From the NCBI GenBank assembly GCA_030674155.1, contig CM060335.1, positions 34,212,281 through 34,276,280 of the forward strand: 64,000 bases of DNA, read 5' to 3'. A program made the translations under genes and the position numbers. Below the pieces are notes generated by a model. The model was not told the origin of the DNA, did no database searches, and saw only the letters and a program-made list of their open reading frames with translations. Numbering within the stretch: the first letter of the stretch is position 1; every line of letters begins with the position of its first letter. Origin of the DNA: Stramonita haemastoma. Its lineage: Eukaryota; Mollusca; Gastropoda; Neogastropoda; Muricidae. Positions 1 to 13,500 of the stretch are shown in pieces.

Positions 1-707
1 CAACACACTGTGTCTCCCTAGAAGCCTGCCTTTTCCAATGACTACACACAAACCAACACACTGTGTCTCTCTAGAATGCCTTTTCCAATGACTACACACA
101 AACCAACACAATGTCTCCCTAGAAGCCTGCCTTTTCCAATGACTTCACACAAACCAACACACTGTGTCTTCCTAGAATGCCTTTTCCAATGACTACACAC
201 AAACCAACACAATGTCTCCCTAGAAGCCTGCCTTTTCCAATGACTTCACACAAACCAACACACTGTGTCTTCCTAGAAGCCTGCCTTTTCAAATGACTAC
301 ACACAAACCAACACACTACATCTCCCTAACAAACCAACATACTGTCTTAAAATGATAATAATAATAATACATGGAATTGATATAGCGCTATATCTTGTAA
401 AAACAAATCAAAGCGCTTGCATTCGACCTATACAACACACAAACCAACGACTACACACAAACCAACACACTCTGTCGTCCTGGAAGCCTGCCTTTTCCAA
501 TGACTACACACAAACCAATGACTACACACAAACCAACACACTCTGTCATCCTGGAAGCCTGCCTTTTCCAATGACTACACACAAACCAATGACTACACAC
601 AAACCAACACACAATGTCTTCCTAGAAGCCTGCCTTTTCCAATGACTACACACAAACCAACACACTGTGTCTCCCAAGAAACCCGCCTTTTCCAATGACC
701 CACACAC
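1..707. repeat. 53-bp minisatellite in RANBP2 intron 31
   Basis: Units of about 53 bp (CCTTTTCCAATGACTACACA core, then an ACCAACACACTGTGTCTCCC part, then TAGAAGCCTG) fill 1-340 and 440-700, with shortened units. The block is split by a fragment of the ATATAGCGCTATAT element (345-435). The last unit touches the donor of exon 31. The array runs off the left edge. Confidence 0.9.
345..435 (+). mobile_element. Fragment of the ATATAGCGCTATAT repeat family
   Basis: ATAATAATAATACATGGAAT, then TATATAGCGCTATATCTTG and a TCAAAGCGCTTGCA stretch. Other copies are at about 14640-14716 (-), 16350-16520 (+), 40430-40560 (+) and 42665-42805 (-). No TIR or coding capacity seen; class unknown. Confidence 0.75.
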
Positions 708-1270
708 CTTGAAAGCATCGGTGGTGGACTGGGCACTAAGACTGGCAAAGGTGGGCGACGCCCCCTGACCAAACACAAAGGCCGGGCCTGCAGCAGCAGA
801 CATCCCAGGCACACCCACACCAGCAGCGGAGCTGGCCGTCGCCACAGTTGTCGCTGCTGCTGCTGCTGGTGACGACCCGAACCCGGACGAGGCCCCTGGT
901 TTGGACGGCGTGAAGGTGAACCCTGCAAAAGGCTTGGCCGTGGGGTCACTGCTGGGGGTGGGGGTGGTGGTGGTGGGGGAGGCTGCAGCTGTGGTGGTGG
1001 TGGTGGTGGTGGGGGAGGTGGGGGGCACCTTGATGGCGCTCTCCTTCAGCTTGAACTGGGGGCTGGGTTTGGCCTTGTCCCGGTCCTCGGGCTGGGTTTC
1101 TGCTGGTTTGATGACGGGTGTGGAGGAGAAGGTGAAGCCTCCAAACGTGGCCTTGCTTCCTGCAGCGGCGGCAGCAGCAGCGGCGGCGGTGGCGGTGGTT
1201 GTGGTGGTGCTGGGGGTGCTGCTCTGGGAGCCTGGGGGTCTGATGGTGGCTGCTGTGTGGATACCACCGC
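708..1270 (-). CDS. RANBP2: RANBP2 coding exon 31 (FG, poly-Thr/poly-Ala)
   Basis: About 563 nt. FG motifs in ATFGGFTFSSTP, FAGFTFTPSKP, SGFGSSP and FVFGQG, separated by runs of Ala and Thr and the charged segment QPEDRDKAKPSPQFKLKESA. FG repeats dock transport receptors. Acceptor GTTACCAG at 1271-1272 is the best by its pyrimidine tract; an open frame extends a further 49 nt upstream. Donor AAG|GTGTGT lies inside the first unit of the adjacent 53-bp array. Confidence 0.85.
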
Positions 1271-2946
1271 CTGGTAACAAGGGTGCAGTCACCTTTTTTT
1301 TAACGTCTTCACTTTTCATCTTTTGTTATTATTATTATTATTTTTAATTATTTTAAATTCTTTTATATCGACGATAATGGGATAAGCATTCGTGTGCTTT
1401 TTTTTTTTTTTTATCCAGTCCCCGTGTGTATGCAGTTGTGTAAATATTGTCATCTGTTCCCATCGACACACAATGGCCTACTCTTAAAGAAAAGCGGAAC
1501 AGGACTTAATGTGTGCGCAAGATGTTCTGTGTCCATTCACATACGGGGCCTCAGTTTAACTTCTGGGGAGAGTGGAGTCAGCACTGATGTTAACTCCATG
1601 AGAAAAATCCCCTCCAACAGAAGGTGCAATGCCTCTTACTTTTCATCTAAATAAGGAGGCACAAGGCCTCTTAGCTTTTTACCCCAGGTTAAAAACAATC
1701 AAACAAAAATTGTAACATACATTTTTTTAGGGTAAAGTACACATCCTCCTTTACTGTGTTTGAATATAAAACCATAGACCAATGTTTTCTTTCATTTTTA
1801 TGTGATTACCAACATCGAACAGACCCATTTTATTCAGTGTAAAGTACCCATCCTTCTTTACTGTGCTTGTACATATATAACCTAGACCAATGTTTTTTGT
1901 CCATTTTTATGAGATTACAACATCGAACAGTCCCTGTTGGCATTCTTCAGTCTTGGAAGACTATGGAGTTGTGTTCTAGGTGTTAATTCCTACAGTCCCA
2001 ATTCCATTCCATCTATCACACCTGTCTAAAAAAATCAAGACGATTAATATATAAATATATTTCAATTCCATTTGCTCAGCAACATCAAACATTCCAGTTT
2101 CTCATTATGCGCATGGTTTGTTTGTTTGTTTTTTTACAAAAAAACTACCGCTAATTTGTGAATAGTTTGGTTTTTTATGCCTTGCTCCTAATTTCAGAAG
2201 CATAACTTTCCCTGTCCAATCAAATTGAGATATGATGCATACAGACCCACTGACAATGCAAGCTATGTCAAGCCTGCCACATGCCATCTCACCAAATGCT
2301 AAGACTCAGATTACAGTTATGCAAATATTCACAAACATCAAAATGAGAGAACTTCCCTCATGGAGAATTGTGTGTGTGTGCGTGTGTGTGCATGTGTGTG
2401 TATGCGTGTGAATGACAAAGTGTGTACGAGTGAAAAAAAAAGGGGGGGGGGGAAGAGAAAGTGCACATGCATACATCAGAGTGTGTTTATGTTCAGAAGC
2501 CTGCTTCAAAATCCACACATAATATCACAACGTCTGTGAGCGAGCACAAGTGCCTGCAAGTTTTCACCAGCAGAACCACAACAAATTTCTTCAGAATTAT
2601 ATGACCTCATTTTGATACACCACCATCATACTCTAGTCTACCTGTACTTACGGTGGTGTGTGGCGAGGGTTGAGAGGCAGGTGACTTGGAGCCAAAGGCA
2701 GGTGCCACAGAGGCTGCAGGGGAGACGGGTTTGATGCCAGCCCCTTCACCACCTGCTCAATGGCCCCTCGCAGCTTCTTCACCTGGTCAGGGCTGTCAAA
2801 CCTGCACACACACACAAAGCAACCCTCAGTGGTCTAGCTATGATACACCTTTCTACAAAGTCAGGAGAGTGAAGGATTCGATTCCCATTTGAAACATGAC
2901 TTTTCCCCATCCATTAACTCTTAGTCCCAAACCGGGATTGAATAAT

Positions 2947-2987
<41 letters not shown>

Positions 2988-5900
2988 AATCCTGAACCAG
3001 GATTTGCCGGTCTTTACACACAGTAGATTTCCATCATGCTGTGACCATCACGAATTGCTACCACATGCCAAAAAGCTCTATCAGGCAAAAGATGGAAACG
3101 CTGCTGAGAGTCTGGAAGTAAACAGAAACAATCACCACCAACACACACTATGTATCTGACATGTCAACAGTACAGAATCAAACCCCCACCACTTCAGGAC
3201 CACTCACGTCAGTCTGAAGGTTTCCTCCAGCTTTTTCTCCCCAGCACTGGTGACTGACCACAGGAAGTAGTTGGGACTGAAGCTGTGCATCACCTTGATG
3301 ACAGCGATGTTGTGGCTGGCCAGGATTTCTGCCGAGTCTTTTTTACGCACCACAATACTGCCCTGCAAACGCCGACAAACATAATTATGCAGTTGGTAAT
3401 AAATCAAACACTGACACAATCTGAATTCTTCTGTAACTCTACTTCGAGTTTTTGGGGTACTATGTTTAAATTTTTCAAGCAGTTTGTCTTGGACAAGTCA
3501 AACCTGGCAAAGCCCTTCTCTCTCTCTCTCTCCAATCAGACATTTCTTTTTGCATTAAAACTTTCAGATCACCAATGCAAGATTCAAATATGAAAAACCA
3601 TAAAGTATACCAGAAGATTAAGCTACTGTTAACCTGCATTTGCAATGAATAACTAAAGACAGGAAACCTCTATGTTTTAAGCTGACAAGTATTCGCAATT
3701 ATTTTTCAGAACACACACACTGTGATATCAATTCAATGCTTATGAAAGTTCACCTGTTAAAATACATACTTAACATATTTTATCTCGATAAAACTGTACT
3801 TTATGGAAAACCTACATCTTAAACGCACATTTGAAAATATCACATTACTGTGTGAAAAATTACTTCTACAAAGTGTAAAACAGTTTTTCTGGTTGGAAAT
3901 ACACTTCGCCCTCAAGAATGAAATTCAATTCATAAACAAAACTGTCTCTGTGACCAAAACTCACTCAAACGCTACACAACTCTACAAGTAACGGTCAGGG
4001 TGTGTTGTGTTGGATCTACCTGCTTCGTTGTGATGTCCTGGATGATCCTGACATCTACAGCAGGCGAGTCTCCCCCTGTGGTGGTCAGTTTGGCGTTGTC
4101 TTGAAACAGAACCACCACTCCCGGTGTTTCTGGGGCTTTAGGGGGTGGAAAGGCAGGCTGCGGGGATTTTGAAGCTCCTGTAAAACAACAACACAAAACC
4201 ACAAATAATTAAAGAAACTGATAAGAAAGAAAAAAAAACACTCATGCTCTGGTTCACATCAACACTATCCAAAAAGGCATATAAAAAATAATAATTAAAA
4301 AAATCATTAAAAAAATCTTTCCCCATGGCTATAGCTCCAAGGTTCACCAATGGTGAGATTTTTTGCATATGCGACTGTTTTGCCACCATCCCTCTTCAGG
4401 GATGTCTGAACACATCAGTGAGCAATGCACTTTTTAAAACATTTTTTTTGGTCATCTGTTATTACAAGCTAGCATGAACAGCCTACTCTTCCAAAATGGC
4501 AGAATGGGTTTTAGCATGTGCGCAAGACGTTCTGCTTGTGTTCACACAGAAGACCTCAGTTTATAGTCTCACCTGAAGGGATTTCAAGGGAGTGGGGTCG
4601 GTACTGATTTTACTTCCCTTGAATGGGCATCTTCGTGGTAGCTCAAACCCAGGTCGTCAAATAATGAGCGTAATGCTCTAACCACTATGCTATCCCAGCC
4701 CCCTAAAGGGCAAAATAAAAACATACAAAAAACCTACCCTTCCACCCACCCCCTTCCCCAAACCTGTCTCTCTCCTTTCCCCTGTACCCCCATCACCCCT
4801 TCTCTGGCACAACGACACAAACACAACCACCAATACGCACTTTTTTCAAAAATTTAAAATAAAATTTAAAAAATAATAAAAAATAATTTTAAAATGTCCA
4901 CCATCCCCATACCTCATTCATCCTAAAATCCCTCATTCCACAGCTGTCACTTTCCCCCACTTTCAACTACTCTCACCTGCTATCCATCACTTTAAGTCAA
5001 AGCAGATTTTTCTGCATGAAATTTGGGCTGCTTCCCCAGGGAGAGCATGTCGCCAAGCGCAGGGCCACCCATTATTTTTTTTTAGAAAATTTTTCTGTCT
5101 GCATTTGTATTTGTTTCTCTATCAGAGTTGCATTTTTCTACATGATATGCCAGAGACAACCCCCTTGTTGCCGTGGGTTCTTTGACATGCGCTAAATAAT
5201 GATGGTTAACATATGGGACTTTGGTTTATTGTCTCATCCTAAAGACCAGCACCCAGACAACCACTCATGATCTAATGAAGACCCGGGTTCGAATCCGGTC
5301 GAGGAAATTTTCTTCCTGGAGTGAACATCAGTGCTGACTCCACTCTCCCCAAAAGTCCTTCGGATGAGACTTTAAACCGAGGCCCCGTGTGCGAACGCAC
5401 GCAGAACATCTTGCGCACACGTTAAATCCTGTTCCGCTTTTCGTAAGAGTAGGCCATCGTGTGCCGGTGGGAACAGATGACAATATTTACAAAACTGCAT
5501 ACACACGGGGACCGGATGAAAAAAAGCACATGATTGCTTATTCTGTTATCCTCGATATAAAAGAATAAATAAATAAATAAATAAATAAATAATGGACGGG
5601 GGAAAAGTTTTGGACCCAAACGGGATTCAAACCACCGCACACTTCGACCCGGACTTTTCACTTTCTTGACAGGCGCATTACCTCTAACAGGAACTGACCA
5701 CAATGGACTTGAATAACAGGAAGGGGTGTGCTAATTTTAGCACTGGGCCATGGAACTTTGACTGAGCTACACTGCACTGTGCGTCTCACCTGCCCCAATC
5801 ACAGGTATGGGCTGCGGCTGAGGTGACAAGCCAGGCTGCTGGGCCCCGGGGGCCAGGTGTGCCGGGGTGATCTGCTTTGTCCCCAGGGCGGTCATGATGG

Positions 5901-7153
5901 CCGACTGGGTGGACGCAGCGCCCCCCATGGAGGTCGGGGCGGGCGGAGAGGAGAAGAAGCCCGGGCCAGGCATGGAGGGGGTCGAGTACTGTAAAGCCTG
6001 CCCCTTCAGAGCGGCCGCAAAGTAGCCAGGCTGGGGCACCGCTGCTGGCTGGGTTGGGGGCGGGTTACCTGCTGGGTATGCCAGTCCTCCTGTGGAACCC
6101 AATGACAAAACAATCAATTCAGCCTCAAAATGTACAACATGGGAAATTTCAAGTCAAGTGCTTTTTTTTTTTTCAGGGGGGGGGGGTTGGAAAAACGACT
6201 GGCTATTATTATTATTGCTGCCTTCCTGATGCACCCAACAACAAAACAACAAACCAATCAATTCAGCCTCAAAATGTACAACACAGGCAATGTCAAGTGC
6301 TTTTTTTTGGGGGGGGATGTTGGAAAAATGATTGCCTATCATTATCATTATTATTGCTACCATGCCAGGCTGCAGCTGCAACTACTGTTCAAGCACTTTT
6401 TAATCAATCGATTAAGATGCTTACTGCCTGTCTGCCTGACAAAAAGAGGCAAAAACTTATCAAGATCAGATTGTACGGAAACAACACATCAGTAAAAAAA
6501 ATAAATAAATAAACAAATTTTTAAAAATCCAGTTTTATATCTTAACAAAACCCCAAAAAGTAACACCCCCTTCTCTCCATTAAGATAACAGAGCAGCCAT
6601 CAAACGCCTATTTCATGACATTTTCTGATACTGTTTTCCCTTCTCTCCTACCTCCTCTTACGACTCAAATGCAGCACTATTGAAACACATTACAGCTAAA
6701 CACTCCCTCCCTCCATGTTACACATAAGATTCTTCCCACCAAACATTACATGCCTTTTTCATCTACAGAAAACAAAACCCAAACCCAACATGCACAGGGT
6801 TGACACACTAAAGACAAAACACATCAGCAGGCTGACACATTACAAACACATTTCAAAGTTAGAAACTCTGCGAAGAAAACACATTAAAAGCTGATTTTTT
6901 TTTTTATGGCAGGTATTTGCGAGGACATAAAAGAAAGGAAAAAAAACCTTTTAAGATGTACTTATTTATGTAAAAACACTTAAAACATATACAGAGACAC
7001 ACAGCAACACATCCACACACACTCACGCACACACACTACGACAGACACACACACACACACACACACACAAAACACACAACACACACAACATACACACAAC
7101 ACACACACAACACACACACACAACCACACACACTACACACACACACACACACA

Positions 7154-7245
<92 letters not shown>

Positions 7246-7324
7246 ACACCACACACACACACACACACTCTACACACACACACACACTCACACACAACAC
7301 ACACACACACACCACACACACACA

Positions 7325-7378
<54 letters not shown>

Positions 7379-7476
7379 TACACACACACACACACACACA
7401 CCACACACACACACACACACTACACACACACCACACACACACAACACACACACTCTTACACACACAACACACCACA

Positions 7477-7512
<36 letters not shown>

Positions 7513-10500
7513 CACACACACCCATCCCCTCTCTCTCTCACCAGCAGAATGGACCCCAGACATCCAGTCAGCCACCCCAGTGCCCTCAGTCGCTGGGACG
7601 TAGAACTGAGCAGCCGGCGTCTGTAGGAGACTTTCTCCACAATCCGACCCGTACGCCGACAGACCGTTCTCTTCGTCGTCCTCCTCGTCTTCTGTCGTCG
7701 TTATCACCTCCGCTGCCGAGTGGTGGTCCCCTCCTCTGAACTTGCCAAAGCTGGACGGCACGGTTCCACCTGTCCCAACAGTGACACCTACCTAGTGTTA
7801 GTTTTGAGACCAGGGGGAGGGAATTGGGAGTCTGGGGTTCTCGGGCAAGTGGAAAAAGAAACGCTGTCGAGAAAAATCAAGATGCAATCAAACAAAACAA
7901 AACAACAACCATTACCAATGAAAGAGAAGAAGAAGAAGAAAAAATTCCACATAAAAAGTTAAGACACCAGTAAAAAAAAAAATCTGTGCTTTAAATTTTT
8001 CACAAAAGAAAAACAAATTTTTCAAAGGAAAGAAAACAAAAATTTAAGATAGTAAAATGAAAAAAAAATGAAAAAAAAAAAAAGTAAAATGAGTGCTTCA
8101 ATTGTAAAAAGAAAGAAATACAAATACACATGGCAGCCTCTACCATTTAAAATGAGTCTTTTTTAAAGAAAAAGTTTTAAAGTAAAAACTGCCAATATAT
8201 CTAGTAACCTCTAAAAGGTTTTTTTTGCTGTTTTTTTTTAAAGTGAACGTGCATTTTCAAAATGAAAAGAAAATGCCAATATAACTAGAAACCTCTACAA
8301 GAAGGAAAAAAAATCTGTGCACTGGACATCAAAAGAAACCCAAAATAAAGAGAGAGAAAAAAAGTGAACACAAACAAAACTGTCACTCAGTATCTATTTC
8401 AATATAAAGCAGTATAAGGGTGATCTTTTCCCAAATCAGACATACTTGTGAACGTATAATAGTCTGAATAAAATGAAAACATAGCGAGAGCAGTATTAGC
8501 TTTCTTCTTACGATATTCTGTTTGAGCATTTCAACATATCTGATACACTTAATTTCAATATTGCTGTCATTTTGTTCTGATGAAAACAACTATAATCATT
8601 TGAAATTTAATTACTCTCGACTTATTCATCTGCCATTACTGATGATGTAAATAGAAAAGATTCTTGGCAGATCTGCATACTTTTGTTAGAATACTGAATT
8701 GAAAAATGCTCAGAAGCCACGAACCATGACTGTTTAGAAAGTAGCATATTTCATTCAATCTTGCATTTAGTCAAAGTACTTATTCACTTTAGTTGAAACA
8801 TTTCTATTAATGTTTCTATACACATATCAGCATAAATTAATGATCTGTACAATCACCCCCCCCCCCCCCAAAATCTGGACATCATTTCATGCTCAACTAA
8901 AGTAAATAGACAAAAAGAAAAACAATTAAAAGACTGAATTATCATGCGCAATCATTACGTTCATGCTGGAACAAAGTGTGCCATGCAAACAAAAGACTAG
9001 GGCCTAAGAATGGATCTAAAACGAAACCATCCACACACAGGGCCTGACAAAATGTTAAGTGACAAAACAAAGGGCAGCAGAACTGGACAAAGGATAGCTT
9101 CAACACTAGGAGCAGACTGATGGATTGCTGAACACATGGAAGCTGCAAGCTTCAAATATTTTTTCTTGTTTTTCTCTCACACAGCCGGGCTTTGAACATT
9201 GGGGAGGATGGCCATGAGATCTACATGTTGCCAACACTCCCCCCAAAGCACCTAAAGCTTCAAATTTTCTCCTACTCATTATTCCAGGGTGGTCAAGTTT
9301 GCCTTTGTTCTGCAATCCTTCATCTCGACGACCTAATAATGCATGCTTGACATAAGTACATCCCAGGCACTGTCAGGATACTGAATGGCTTGATTTTGAG
9401 AAGGAGAGCACACACAGACCTCTCCGGAAAAGCAAAGCTACGTTTCAGAGCAATTTGTTAAGAAGAACACGTCAATGTCTGCATGCAACACACACGTTCC
9501 TCCTGACCCTAACCCCCTCCCAACACACAGCACGTTAATAAGACAAACACTGAAAAAAGAGACTAAGGTGACCTGGTCGCTCACTGAGTCTAGCAGCCGT
9601 AGCAGCGGCAGCTGGGGGTGCAACAGGGGTGGCGGGTCTCGGCGGGTACCCGGGCAAGAGCGGGTAGCGGTATCCGGCTCCTGGGGCCAGCTGAGGGGTC
9701 TGAGGGTAGGGCGGGTACTGGGAGGGGTGGTAGGGGGATCCCATGAAGTATCCGGCGGCATTCATCTGGGAGGCCGCGAGTCCCTGGGCACTGAGCATGT
9801 TGGCGCTGGAGGCTGCTGCCGCTGCTGCTGCCGCCGCCACGTTTGTCTGGAATTCATCCTGCATGATGGAGGGGGGGGGGAGGGAGAGAAACCAAACAAA
9901 AACTAAAACATTCCGCTTCAAGTAAGCAGAACTACCCATTACAAAAGAAAAAGCAACCCCCCCCCCCAAACAAAAAAACCACCAAAAAAACTCAACAGAG
10001 AATGAACAGCACAGAGAATCTACCATCAGGTCTTACTCTGTAACAAAAAAAAACAAAAACAAAAACCCTCTGTAACCAAAGTCCCCAGTGGCTAAATTAC
10101 ACAGATATCACAGCATCTGTCCATGTTCTGATATGCTGTTGTTGTTCTTGTTGCGCGGTCCACAGCCTAAAATCCTAGAGGTCATCCAGAATATGCACTC
10201 TGACTCGCTCGCTGTACTGAACAATCACTGTGAGATTGAAAGTACACACTGCATGAGAAGTCTGCATGTATGACTCTTTGCAAGTACCTCACTATACAGG
10301 CAGCCATTCTACAACGTCAGAGGATTTTTTTTCTCCTGTAACTCTTTCGCCGCCAAGTTTCTGACTGAAAAACTCTCTTCAACGCCAAGGTTTCTTTACC
10401 GTTGTTACTGATTTCTTGGCATTCAGTCTGTGTCAGAATAACAGTTTTTCCACTTTAAAACTGGGTCAGAGGTGAAGAACGATAGGTCTGCTATCACAAG

Positions 10501-10523
10501 CCCAAATCAAATGCGGCGTGAAA

Positions 10524-10562
<39 letters not shown>

Positions 10563-13500
10563 CCTCGTCTTCTGTGACGTTCCCGTACTGCTGTTCCCAC
10601 GCCGCTCATTTCAATCTCCCCGCCACAGCCAAACCCAGATTCGTTGTGTCTCACCCCCGGGGTCGGGAGTCCACAGGGAGCTCATCAATATTAGGCCGCC
10701 GCGGGGCCACCAGCCAGAGGGGCCCTGCACTTCTGCTGGGTCACTTTGGTGGTGTTCAGTGGTGCCTGTTCTGAGCTAACATACGCAGGACACCACCTAC
10801 TAAGCCCCCTACTAAAGACAGTATTAGCTCAGTCGCGGAGCCAGACTGAGTGAGTCACCCACCCAAGGTGGCGACCACCACAACGTCCCTCCAACGACCG
10901 CCTCCCCACGAACCCCCAACCCCAAAGGCTTTGACACAAATTCACCACAGGCACAGAAGCGTATGGGGAAACCGAATCTAAGGTCACCATGAGACCAGAG
11001 CAACGGAGGCCACCGAATCAGAGGCAATTTTTATTATTGCATGATGATCAATGATAATGAGGATGATGTAATGATGCTGCTGTGGAGGTGCATCCGCTTT
11101 GAGACTACTTGACAGGGTTGTTCTCTACGCTTACTGTCATAATATATCCCGGCGTCAACCAGGCCCGAGAGATACAGACACCTGCAGTGTTGGTCAGGTA
11201 ATTTGAGCAACACTCTCAAATTCGCATCCGTAAAGTGGATGAAGCTCGACTGTGTGGTCCCAGTCTCCCCACTGAGCCCACAGCACACTCACTCTGGGTA
11301 GGAGCCGGCCGGAGCCCGAAAAAATCCCTATGACTTATGGGATTCGAACCCGCGACCTTCCAGTCCGGAATCCACGGCGCTAACCACTGCGCCATGGCGG
11401 CTGGTGTGAAACCTTGTTACTGTATGAAACACCGTCCTTTTTACCATGATGGCCTGCACCATAGACAAAAGTGGCAACTAAAGTGACCTAAGGTGATTAA
11501 GTGGCCTATGGTGGCGAAAGAGTTACAGGAGGGTGCAGGTTGTTATGCTGACAGCATATCATGACTAAAGATAATTTCATTTTATAACAATACAACAATT
11601 CAATGTAAGCCTTGGCACAGCTCACATCAATAACTGACAAAGCCTTTAGCCTGAGCAAAGTTCTGACGTAACATATACACCCCTCTATGAGGAAACGAGA
11701 TTTAAAAAAACAAACAACAAAACAAAAACCATTCATTAAATGCAATCCAATCATGCAGTTTATAGCTCCGCCAACCACACAGGCCATATAGAGGCAGTCA
11801 CCTTGTCATTTTTCAGATTTAGATTAATTCTGTGCAAATATATACAGATTAAAACAGGGTATAAAACCAACTTTACTGTTCTTGCTTGTATCGACACCCT
11901 GGTCAACCATAAGGGTCAGCCCAGGATGGCCACCGCGTTGTGGAAAAACCAACATCGATCACACATAAAATGAGATAAAACCAAAACCAGATTCCTTCAA
12001 ACAACCTTGTCCTTAGAGACTAACTATACCACTTCCACTCATACCCCCCCCTCCCTAAACCGACCAAACCACAGCGCTTACAAAGAGCAGACATGTCGTG
12101 CTGACACGGACTCACCTTCAGTTGGCGTATTGCATCCTTGGCCTCTGCTAGTTCCACCTTCATTGTGGCCATGGTGTCCCGGTTTGTTATCAAGGCTCCC
12201 TGTCGAAGGATAGACACAGCCTCTACAACTTCTGCTTCTCATTTCAAAGTTAGGGTTTTTCAGTTTTATGGATTTTGTTTTCCTAATATCACTGTAGGGG
12301 ATGGGATAGCTCAGTGGTCAGAGCGCTCGCTTTCCCCTAGCCAGGTTAAGCAGCGTCAAGCGTGGTTGCTAATTGGACGGGTGACTGTGTGCGCACCTTG
12401 GCTACAGTACAGTTCCCCCAGTTCACCCAGCTGTAAATGGGTACCTGCCCTCTTTAGGGTCAGGGAAGGTAAAGCAGCGAGGGAGAGGAGATGGGCACCG
12501 CCCTCAACATGCTGGCCCCTAGAGAAGCTGAGGTCTCTGACACCTCGCTCCCCTATAGACCACACAGGTTATGGGACACCTTTACTTTTTAATATCACTG
12601 TCAGGTTTTCAGAAAATCATGTTTTCACTAAACCAATCAATTACAAGATCAGAACACACTGGTGATGTCCTTTATTATTTCTTTTTTAACTGACACACCA
12701 TTTGGTACAAAGGATCACAGCATACCTTAAAAAAAAAATTAAAAGAATAGAAAATTAGTTTAAAAAAAAAAAAAGTATCATAGTATGTCTCTTTCTCTAT
12801 CCCTTGCCAGTGTCTAGCTATACTAGGTAGCATAAACATCACTGCCTTAAGTTATTACCCTTTTTCTTACCAAAAAAAACAACAACAAAAAACTACTCTC
12901 ATGTTTATATTTGAAATTTGTCCTGGGACACAGGCATTTCATTGCTTTAAAAGTTGTGACCTTTTCTGATAAAACATTTTCTTCATGAACAGTGATGCCT
13001 ACAAGCACTCTCGTCTAAATCAAGTCAACAGCACGCTTTAAAAAAAAAAAAAAAATTAAACAGGTATTCTAAGAATATGTCAATTTAGTAAACACATCTT
13101 TGTACAATAGGCTTAGAAAGAAAAAAGATGACACTATCACCCTACCTTCAGCTCTTCCATCAAAGTATGGTTTTCCCCTAGAGCAGCCTGGAAACACAAT
13201 AAAAAAAGCAATTTTTAAATATTCATGAATGTATAATTTTACAAATGCAACCACAGCAGACATGGCTTACTGTTGACCAGTATGAGTAAACACCTTTATA
13301 TCATAAACTCAAATACATCTCTCTCTGTCTCTCACACACACACAAGCACGCTCGCTCGCTCCCTCACTCACACACACACTCACTCACTCTTTTATATTGA
13401 GGATAATGGAATAAGCACCCATGTGCTTTTTTACACCCAGTCCCTGTGTGTATGCAGTTTTGTAAATCTTATCTTTTCCCTCCCTCCCTCCGTCACTCAC

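Noticed and set aside
901..1347. Plus-strand 148-residue Val/Gly-rich frame
   Set aside because: Antisense of the poly-Thr/poly-Ala FG exon of RANBP2, which has in-frame FG motifs and splice sites.
7023..7525. Long Cys/Val or Thr/His open frames in CA/GT tracts (also at 38000-39270, 58300-58840, 63089-63907)
   Set aside because: Dinucleotide repeats have no stop codons in several frames; there is no start context, splice support or homology.
9475..9906. Plus-strand 143-residue frame
   Set aside because: Antisense shadow of RANBP2 exon 25.
12300..12400. Possible 5S rRNA gene
   Set aside because: Only the internal control region resembles 5S; the 5' and 3' stems are missing and it is embedded in a repeated element.
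12138..12665. Plus-strand 175-residue frame
   Set aside because: Antisense of exon 24 joined to a SINE; no homology or codon bias.
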